57,691 bases of DNA from Nocardiopsis alkaliphila YIM 80379 (GTDB taxonomy: Bacteria > Actinomycetota > Actinomycetes > Streptosporangiales > Streptosporangiaceae): contig NZ_ANBD01000124.1 of assembly GCF_000341005.1 (NCBI RefSeq), positions 29,584-87,274 of the forward strand. Direction: 5' to 3'. Both the position numbers and the translations under genes were made by a program. The notes under the pieces were generated by a model. It searched no databases and was not told the DNA's origin. It saw nothing but the letters and a program-made list of their open reading frames with translations. Every line of letters starts with the position of its first letter. Position 1 is the stretch's first letter. Shown piece after piece: positions 42,693 to 51,300 of the stretch.

Positions 42693-43052
42693 ATGAGCTT
42701 TCGAAGGCGAAGGAGTAATCGTGTTCGCCCGTTCACCTTCACGGGTGGACGCACGCGGTCACGGCATCCGCTGATGGTGCAGACCCTGGTCTCGACGTCC
42801 GAGCCAGGGCAGGAACCCCCTGGCACACTTATGCCGGAGTCGACCAATATCTACAAGCTGTGCCGGGAGACACGGTCTCTCGCCGAGGTCTCGGCCGAGC
42901 TGAACATCCCCTTGGGTGTCACCCAGGTCCTGATCAGTGACCTGGCGGAACAGGACCTGGTGTACATCCACCCGACCATCACCGGCAGCAGTCCATCCGA
43001 AAACCAGGTTCTGGAAAGGGCTCTTCGTGGTCTCGAACGACTTTTCCAGTGA
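42693..43052 (+). CDS. cvnC: DUF742 winged-helix protein (CvnC)
   Basis: A 119-residue DUF742 protein. VRPFTFTGGRTRSRHPLMVQTLV and SLAEVSAELNIPLGVTQVLISDLAEQDLVYIHP are typical; the second part is the small winged-helix-like region. In conservons it forms a complex with CvnA, CvnB and CvnD at the membrane. Its 3' end overlaps the GTPase start by 26 bp, so translation is coupled. The ribosome-binding site before its ATG is weak. Confidence 0.88.
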   Translation: MSFRRRRSNRVRPFTFTGGRTRSRHPLMVQTLVSTSEPGQEPPGTLMPESTNIYKLCRETRSLAEVSAELNIPLGVTQVLISDLAEQDLVYIHPTITGSSPSENQVLERALRGLERLFQ

Positions 43053-43632
43053 CAGCAGGTCGAATCGTAAGAAGATGTCGAGCAAGATCGTCATCGCCGG
43101 TGGCTTCGGTGCCGGCAAGACGACCTTGGTGCGCTCGGTGTCGGAGATTCCACCGGTCACGACTGAAGCGATCATGACCGAGGCCAGCGTCGGACACGAC
43201 GACACCTCGGTCACCCCCGACAAGACGACCACCACCGTCGCGATGGACTTCGGACGCATCACCATCGACGACGAACTGGTCATGTACATGTTCGGCACAC
43301 CGGGCCAGGCACGGTTCTGGTTCATGTGGGACGATCTCGTTCGTGGCGCCGTCGGTGCCGTCGTGGTGGTCGACTGCCGAAGGCTCGCCGATTCCTTCGA
43401 CGCCGTCGACTACTTCGAGACGAACAAGCGCATCCCCTACATCGTGGCGCTCAACAAGTTCGAGGGGCGCCTCGACTACACCGCCGAGCAGGTCCGAGAA
43501 GCTCTGGAGATCAGCCCGGAAGTGCCGATCATCGACTTCGACGCCCGCCATCGGATGTCCGGCGGCGAAGTGCTCAAGTCGTTGTTGCGGTATGCCCTCA
43601 AGCACAACCAGGCGAGCGAGCCCGTCGCCTGA
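43027..43632 (+). CDS. cvnD: MglA/Arf-like small GTPase (CvnD)
   Basis: A 201-residue GTPase with P-loop GGFGAGKTTLV, switch I around TPDKTTTTVAMDFG, G3 motif GTPGQARFW and G4-like LNKFE (degenerate NKxD, usual for the family). It starts at GTG 43027 inside the cvnC gene. CvnD proteins switch the conservon complex between states in response to CvnB and CvnA. The C-terminus ends ...YALKHNQASEPVA without a lipid-modification site. Confidence 0.9.
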   Translation: MVSNDFSSDSRSNRKKMSSKIVIAGGFGAGKTTLVRSVSEIPPVTTEAIMTEASVGHDDTSVTPDKTTTTVAMDFGRITIDDELVMYMFGTPGQARFWFMWDDLVRGAVGAVVVVDCRRLADSFDAVDYFETNKRIPYIVALNKFEGRLDYTAEQVREALEISPEVPIIDFDARHRMSGGEVLKSLLRYALKHNQASEPVA

Positions 43633-43673
43633 CGGGTGGGGAGGTCCCGGACGTCCGAGCTCCTCCGACCCGT
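43632..43673 (+). terminator. hairpin between cvnD and the monooxygenase gene
   Basis: ACGGGT...GGAGG pairs with CCTCC...ACCCGT around a 14-base loop, directly after the cvnD stop. It may act as a weak terminator or processing site, leaving the monooxygenase partly separate. Confidence 0.35.
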
Positions 43674-43699
43674 AGATTCCCCAGGAAAGTAAGCGACAC

Positions 43700-44959
43700 A
43701 TGCGCAAGATCCTTATCGTCGGCGCCGGTCACGCCGGCCTGCACCTGGCCCACGGGCTTTTGACCCATGGCTACGACGTCACGGTGATCACGGGACAGTC
43801 CTCATTGGAGATCCGTACGGGGCGACCGTCGATCAGCCAATACACCTTTCCCACCGCCCTTGAGCATGAACGGGCTCAGAACCTGGATCTGTGGAGCGCT
43901 CTGTCTCCCCAGATCCGGGAGCAGATTCTGTTCCTACACCCGGAATCGGGTGGGCCCATGAAGGTCAAGGGACGTACCGGCCACAACAACGACTACGTCG
44001 TCTCCGTCGACCGGCGGGTGAAGATGGCCGACTGGCTGGAGTTCTTCGAGGACCGGGGCGGCAAGGTGGTCATCCATGGTGTCACGGTGACCGACCTGGA
44101 CTACTTCTCGCGAATGTTCGATCTCATCGTGGTCGCCGTTGGTACGGGGGAGCTCGGCCAGTTGTTCGACTACGACACCAGTCGTTTCAGCGGCGCTCGA
44201 AAGCGTGCGATCTCCCAAGCCTATGTCCGGGACGTGTGGCCGCCTGATGGTGAGGACGAGAACGTGGGATGGGGGTCGAGCACGGCCGCCGCAGGCACCA
44301 TCGCGCTCTTTCCCGTCCTCTCAAAGGAGGGCCCTTGCCACAGTCTATTGTTGGTGGACAAGCACGGTGGCCCCATGGACGCCTGGCCGGATCGCCCGGG
44401 GCCCGAAGAGCAGTTGAGGCGGATGAAGGATCTGCTCCGCCAGTACGATCCCTTGACCTATGAGCGTATGCGTGACGCCCAACTGATCGATGGCAACAGC
44501 ACCCTGATCGAGGAGTTGACTCCGCAGGTGCGCAACCCGGTGGGGGTTCTCCCTTCGGGCGGGCGTGTGCTGGGAATGGCCGACGTGGTGGTCACGATGG
44601 ACCCCTACGTGCTCCAGAGCTGGAACAACTCGACCCGGTGTGCTCTGGCCTATATGGACGCCATTATGGCCCATGGAGACCGCCCCTTCGATGAAGAGTT
44701 CCTGGTCAACACCTTCGACCGGTTCTGGGAGTTCGGACTGCACAATCAACACTGGGCGGAGTTGTGCTCGTCACTGTGGGACGCCGGAGATCTGCCGGCC
44801 TATTTCTACGATGTCGTTGGTCACGCGCAGAAATACCCGGAGATCGGTGATCGGTGGATTCAGGGATGGGACTACCCGCCGGACTACCAGAAATGGCTCC
44901 TGGATCCGGAGCTCTCCGCCGCTTACCTGGCCGAGGTTCGCGCCCGCAACGGAGACTGA
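43700..44959 (+). CDS. styrene/indole monooxygenase-like FAD protein
   Basis: A 419-residue flavoprotein of the StyA-like group. The N-terminus KILIVGAGHAGLHLAHGLLTHGYDVTVITGQ is a single FAD Rossmann fold without a separate NADPH motif, as in two-component monooxygenases that take reduced FAD from a flavin reductase. Further features are PTALEHERAQNLDLWSALSPQI, DRRVKMADWLEFFEDRGG and GVLPSGGRVLGMADVVVTMDP (late FAD contact). No reductase (StyB) gene is in the window. It lies 67 bp after the conservon and before the PKS, so it could be a tailoring epoxidase/hydroxylase or part of the conservon. Confidence 0.82.
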   Translation: MRKILIVGAGHAGLHLAHGLLTHGYDVTVITGQSSLEIRTGRPSISQYTFPTALEHERAQNLDLWSALSPQIREQILFLHPESGGPMKVKGRTGHNNDYVVSVDRRVKMADWLEFFEDRGGKVVIHGVTVTDLDYFSRMFDLIVVAVGTGELGQLFDYDTSRFSGARKRAISQAYVRDVWPPDGEDENVGWGSSTAAAGTIALFPVLSKEGPCHSLLLVDKHGGPMDAWPDRPGPEEQLRRMKDLLRQYDPLTYERMRDAQLIDGNSTLIEELTPQVRNPVGVLPSGGRVLGMADVVVTMDPYVLQSWNNSTRCALAYMDAIMAHGDRPFDEEFLVNTFDRFWEFGLHNQHWAELCSSLWDAGDLPAYFYDVVGHAQKYPEIGDRWIQGWDYPPDYQKWLLDPELSAAYLAEVRARNGD

Positions 44960-44980
44960 ACCCGCGCCCCTCTAGCACAT

Positions 44981-45019
44981 CGAGCCCCTGGCGTAACCGC
45001 TGGGGGCTCGTCTTCTTTT
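44981..45019 (+). terminator. rho-independent terminator before the PKS
   Basis: CGAGCCCC pairs with GGGGCTCG around an inner GCG-TAAC-CGC, then TCTTCTTTT. It separates the monooxygenase transcript from the PKS locus. Confidence 0.8.
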
Positions 45020-45068
45020 CCGCCTGGTTTCGGGCCGCTTGCGACAGTGTCCTGAAAGGAGGAAATCA

Positions 45069-45161
45069 ATGTCCGAAAACATGTATTTTGTTGTCATGTG
45101 TCGTGAGTGGCGGATACGATCCAGGCGTTTGCTGACCAAAACCGTTCTTGGCGGTGGGTGA
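45069..45161 (+). CDS. possible 30-residue peptide before the PKS
   Basis: ATG at 45069 is preceded by a perfect AAAGGAGG (6-base spacing), one of the strongest ribosome-binding sites in the window. The 30 codons give MSENMYFVVMCREWRI followed by a basic stretch RSRRLLTK and a GGG end before TGA. No known family is recognised. It lies in the AT-rich part of the 438-bp gap (44960-45397) between the terminator and the PKS, where a promoter is also expected. It may be a small regulatory peptide, a leader peptide or a remnant. The remainder of the gap shows no gene. Confidence 0.35.
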   Translation: MSENMYFVVMCREWRIRSRRLLTKTVLGGG

Positions 45162-45397
45162 TATCCGTGTTCCCGGGATCCGGAAACCCCTCCCCCCGCT
45201 TCGACCGCCAAGGCCCCCGGTGTAACCTCCGGGCCGTGTGCGAGTCGGATACAAACGACCCAGTAATTCCTTTCTGACCTGCGAAGAAGTCATTTGGGCC
45301 GTGCATTTGCACTGGAAGATCGCCCCGCCTGCCTTCGACCGGGCGCGTGGGCCGGGCGGCGCCCAGGGGTGCGCGGAAGCGAGCAGCGGAGGCGACG

Positions 45398-48300
45398 ATG
45401 GTGACGGGCACACAAGCACCCCCGAGGCCCGACGAGTTGGTGGCCGTGGTGGGCTTGTCCTGCCGGCTTCCCGGTGCGGCCACACCCGATGCGTTCTGGC
45501 GTCTGCTGTGCGAGGGCCGTGAGGCGATCGGTGCACCCCCCGAACGGCTGGGGGGGTCCTCCGGCGCGCGGGACGAACGTTGGGGTGGCTACCTGGACCG
45601 GGCCGAACACTTCGACGCCGCCTTCTTCGGGATATCAGAGGACGAGGCGTTGGCGATGGATCCGCAACAACGCCTCATGCTCGAACTGAGCTGGGAGGCC
45701 GTGGAGAACTCCCGCCGCGCCCCCGACTCGCTGCGCGACACCCGTACGGGGGTGTTCACCGGTGCCATCGCCGACGACTACGCGCTTCTGCGCCAAGGCT
45801 CCGGGAACGTCGGCATGAACCACCACAGCCTGGCCGGGACCCAACGCGGCATGATCGCCAACCGGGTCTCCTACGCCCTCGGGTTGAGCGGGCCCAGCCT
45901 GACGATCGACGCCGGACAGTCCTCATCCCTGGTCAGCGTGCACATGGCCGCTGAAAGCCTACGCAGGGGCGAGTCCGACCTGGCCTTGGCGGGCGGTGTG
46001 AACCTCATCCTCGTACCGGAGAGCACCGACAGTGTCGATCGGTTCGGTGGACTGTCCGCGGATGCGCGCTGCTACACCTTCGACGAACGGGCCAACGGCT
46101 ACGTCCGAGGTGAAGGTGGGGCCGTACTGGTTCTGAAGTCGCTGGATCGGGCCCTGGCCGACGGCGACCGAGTGCACGCGGTGCTGCGTGGCGGCGCCGT
46201 GAACAACTCCGGACGGACTCGAGCCCTCTCCCGGCCCGAGGTCGCGGGACAGGCGGCCGTACTACGAGCCGCCCACGCCCACGCCGGAGTGGACCCGGCG
46301 CGCGTGGGGTACGTGGAGTTGCACGGCACCGGGACTCGGGCCGGCGATCCGGTGGAGGCGGCGGCGCTCGGTTCGGTGTTCGCCGACACCCGTAACGATC
46401 CGCTGCGTGTGGGGTCGGTCAAGACCAATATCGGTCACCTGGAAGGCGCGGCGGGCATCGTCGGTCTGCTCAAGGTGGTGCTGAGCCTGTCCCACGGCCA
46501 GTTGCCGCCCAGCCTCAACTACGAACGCCCCAACCCCGCCATCGACATGGACGGGCTCCGTCTGGCCCCACAGGTCACCCGTGAGCCCTGGCCCGCGCAG
46601 ACACCGTTCGCGGGGGTTTCGTCCTTTGGGATGGGCGGTACCAACTGTCACCTGGTGCTGGGGCCGCCACCCCGGACCTCCGATGGCGTCCCGGGTGGCG
46701 ACGGGCATCTCGATCCCGTGCCCTGGGTGCTCTCGGCGCGCTCCGAGCAGGCGTTGCGAGAGCAGGCGTCGGCGCTGCACCGGTTCGTGTCCGCACGCCC
46801 CGGGGTGCGTCCTGAGGACGTGGGTGTCTCCCTGGCCACCACCCGCACCGTCTTCGAACACCGCGCGGTGATCTTGGCCTCTGGGGAGAGTGCCGCCCAC
46901 GATCTGGAGTCGGTGCGCCCGTCCGTGGTGCCCAACACCGACCGTGCACGACTCGGCCCGGTCCTGGTCTTCCCCGGGCAGGGCGGTCAATGGGCCGGAA
47001 TGGCTCGTGACCTGCTGGACGGTCAGGACGTACTGTCCCGCATGTTCACGGCGCGACTACGCCGGTGTGAGCGGGCGCTGGAGCCCTACGTGGACTGGTC
47101 GCTGACCCAGGTACTGCGCGGTGACGCCCAGGCCCCGACCCCGGTGGGTCCGGGAGCGCGCGTGGACGTGGTTCAGCCGGTGCTGTGGGCGCTGATGGTC
47201 TCCTTGGCCGGGGTGTGGTCGGACCTGGGAGTGGAGCCCGCAGCGGTGGTCGGCCATTCGCAGGGTGAGATCGCGGCGGCCTGTGTGGCCGGCGCGCTAT
47301 CCCTGGAGGACGGGGCCCGGGTGGTGACGCTGCGCAGTCGCGCTCTACGCGGCTTGGCCGGCACGGGGGCGATGGCCTCCTTCGGGATGAGCGAGTCCGC
47401 GGCGGAGGGACTGGCGGCACGCCACGACGACCTGCACGTGGCCGTGGTGAACGGGCCCGGGTCCGTGGTCCTCTCGGGTGCTCCTCGGTCAGTGCGCGAG
47501 GCCGTCCACGAGGCGGAGGAACGCGGTCGACGGGCGGCCTTGGTGGACGTCGACTACGCCTCGCACTCGACGCACGTGGAACGCATCCGTGACCGGGTAC
47601 TGGACCACCTGGACGGGCTTCGGCCCCGCCAGGCGCGCGTCCCCTTCTTCTCCACGCTCACCGGCGATGAACTCGACACCGCGCGCACCTCGCTGGATGG
47701 TGACTACTGGTACTCCAACCTGCGTAACCGGGTGCGATTCGCCCAGGCCGTGGGGGAGTTGGTCGAGCGGGGACACGACACCTTCATCGAGGTCGGTCCG
47801 CACCCGGTGTTGGTCTTCGGGATCGAGCAGATCCTGGAGAACGCCGGGATCGAGGGTCGGGTCTTGGAGACCCTGCGCCGGCACGAGGGCGACGCCCAAC
47901 AGTTCCTCACCGGTATCGCCCGCGCCTTCACCGCCGGGGTCGACGTCGACTGGGGTCGGTTGTTCGAAGGAACCGGGGCGCGAGTGATCGACTTGCCCAC
48001 CTATCCGTTCCAGCGCACCCGGCTGTGGCCGGACACGTCCGCCGTCGAAGTGGGGGCGATCAGGGGCCCGGGTGCCGGAGCAACGGAGAGGGAGCCCGAC
48101 GAGGGGGCCGCGGGCACCGCCCCCGTGTGGGATCACGAAGACCTCCTCACCCTGGTCGGTGAGCACGCCACGAGGCTGCTCGGCGTCGACGAACCGGACC
48201 AGGGGTGGCCAGGCGTCGCCTTCCGCGACATGGGTTTCGATTCGGTGTTGGCGGTGGAGCTGCGCAACCGACTGTCCGAGGACACCGGTCTGAAACTGGC

Positions 48301-51300
48301 CTCCACCCTGCTCTACGACCACCCCGACCCCGAACGGCTGGTGGACTTCCTGGTCGACGAACTGGAGCGTGCACCGGTTCGGACGTCCCGCCCATCCTCG
48401 GCCGCCGACGCCACCCGAGCCACCACCGCGTCCGCGACCAGGGCCATGGCGACCCACCCCGCACCGGTCGAGGACGATCCGGTCGCCATCACCGCGATGG
48501 CCTGTCGCCTACCAGGCGGGGTACGTAGCCCCGAACAGCTATGGCGTCTGGTCGACGAGGGCGTCGACGCCACCGGCCCCTTCCCCGACAACCGGGGCTG
48601 GGACCTGGAAGGCATCTACGACCCCGAGCCCGGCACTCCGGGGCGCACCTACACACGGCGTGGGGGGTTCCTGTACGACGCCGACCTGTTCGACGCCGAC
48701 TTCTTCGGTATCAGCCCACGTGAGGCCGAGGCGATGGACCCCCAGCAACGTCTGCTGCTGGAGACCTCCTGGGAAGCCATCACCCGTGCCGGCCTCAGCC
48801 CGGAGGAGGTACGCCGGAGCCAGATCGGGGTGTACGTCGGTGCGATGCCCACCGAATACGGGCCGCGTCTGGGCGACCCGGGGAGCGGTACCGACGGCGG
48901 GTACCGGCTCACCGGTAGCACCCTGAGCGTGGCCTCCGGGCGCATCGCCTACGTGCTCGGTCTGCACGGCCCCGCCCTGACCATCGACACTGCTTGCTCG
49001 GCGTCGTTGGTGGCTCTGCACCAGGCCGCCGGTGCGGTCCGACGTGGCGAATGCGAGATGGCGCTGGCCGGTGGGGCCACGGTCATGGCCGGCCCCGGTA
49101 TGTTCCTGGAGTTCTCCGCTCAGCGAGGGCTGTCTCCGGACGGGCGCTGCCGGGCCTTCAGTGGCGACGCCGACGGCACCGCATGGGCCGAAGGCGCCGG
49201 GATGCTGCTGTTGGAGCGGCTTTCCCAGGCCCGACGCGCCGGTCGCCCCGTGCTGGCCCTGATCCGGGGCAGCGCCGTCAACTCCGACGGCGCCAGCAAC
49301 GGGCTCACCGCCCCCAACCGGGACGCCCAGGAACGGGTGATCCGTCAGGCACTGGCGGACGCCGGTCTGTCGCCCTCCGACATCGACGCCGTGGAAGCGC
49401 ACGGAACCGGCACCAGGCTCGGCGATCCCATCGAAGCACGTGCTCTGATCAGCGTCTATGGGGGTGAACGCCCCGACCATGACGACGCCGAGCTGCGCTT
49501 GGGGTCGCTCAAGTCCAACATCGGCCACGCCCAGGCCGCCGCCGGCGTGGCCGGAGTGATCAAGACCGTGGAGGCGCTGCGGCACGGCCGCCTGCCTCGT
49601 ACCCTGCACGCCGACGACCCCACCGGCGAGGTCGAGTGGGAGGGGAGCGGGGTGCGTCTGCTCACCGAAGGGGAGGCCTGGCCCGATACCGGGCGGCCAC
49701 GTCGTGCGGCCGTGTCCTCCTTCGGGATCAGCGGTACCAACGCCCACATGGTCCTGGAGGGAGTAGCCGAAGAGGGTGCCCCGGTCACCGTTTCCGAGGA
49801 CCCCTTCGACCGGAGCCGTCACTGGGTCGGGACCGGCGCGTCCGCCGTCACCGCACCCGGCCCTGAAGCGGAGCCGCTGTTGGACGACGGCCTCGAACTC
49901 GTCGATGGGGGAGTGGTGTTCGCCGGCCGCATCGGCGACACCGACCAGCCTTGGGTGCTCGACCATCGTCTGCTGGGCCGGACGGTTCTGCCGGGGACCG
50001 CCCTGGTGGGGCTGGCCGCCCACGCCGGGGCCCGTGTCGGAGCCCACGACGTGGCCGAACTGACACTGGAAGCGCCCTTGGTGCTGCCCCGGGGCCGAGC
50101 CACTCGTCTACAGGTGAGCGTGGCCGCCCCCGATGAAAGGGATCGTCGCGCGGTGTCCGTGTACTCTCGGGCACGGGGCGAGGACGGGTGGACCAGGCAC
50201 GCCTCCGGACTGTTGGAGCCCCGAGACGGCCAGGACGCACCGGCGACCGTGCCTTGGCCACCGCCGGGGGCCGTGGCCGAGGACTTCGACCCGGACGCGG
50301 ACTACGCCCGATTGGCGCGGCGCGGCTACACCTACGGTCCCGTGTTTCGAGGGCTGCGGTCCGTGTGGCGTGGTGAGGGTGCTCTGCTGGCCGAGGTCGC
50401 CATACCGGACACGCAGGAACGTTCCTGGCCCTTCCAAGGCACCCACCCGGCGCTCTTGGACGCCGCCCTGCACGCGGTACTGCTTTTCACCGGGGAAACG
50501 AAAGCGCCCACACTCGTGCCCTTCGCCTGGTCGGGGGTCCGGTTCGTCGAGTGGGCCGGCGCGCCGGTCACCCGACTTCGGGTCTCCCTGGTGCCGCTGG
50601 GCGGTGATCGGTTCCGACTCACCGGAACCGCCGAGGACGGTTCGGTGCTCGTCACCGTCGACGAGTTGGTGCTCCGCCCGATCGGCGTGGACGGGTTGCC
50701 GCCGGCGCCCGGAGAGGAGCCCAGGCTCTACGAGGTGCGTTGGGAGCACATGCCCCTTCCGGTGCCGAATCCGGATCTGCCCACCGGCCTGGTCGGGCTG
50801 GCCGACATCACTCCGGAGATGGAGTCGGTTCCGGACGTGGTCTACGCCGAACTGCCCGCCGGCGTGGTCTACGCCGAGCATGACCCGGTTCCGGACTCCG
50901 TCCGTGAAGGACTGCGCTCGGTACTGGCCGCCATCCGCACCTGGCTGGACGACGAACGGTTCGCGCACGCCCGTTTGGCCCTGGTCACCTGGCGTTCCGT
51001 CGCCACACTGCCGGATGACCCGCTCAGTGGACTGATCGCCGCACCCGCCTGGGGACTGCTGCGCGCCGCCCAACGTGAGCACCCCGACCGCCTGATCCTG
51101 GTGGACTCCGATGGCTCCGAGGAGTCCCACCGGGTCCTGACCGCCGCCGTCCACCTGGGGGAACCTCAGGTGGCACTGCGAGGGGGGCGGCTGCTGGTTC
51201 CACGCCTGGAGCACGCCGTCGAAGAGGGGACGGTGACGCCGCCCTCCACCGCTTGGCGGGTGGACACCATGAAAGCCGGATCACTGGAGGGCGTGTCGTA

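Noticed and set aside
50750-51290. Stretch between DH and ER examined for a displaced AT
   Set aside because: It has no GQG or GHSxG motif; it matches the structural half of a KR domain that normally precedes the ER.
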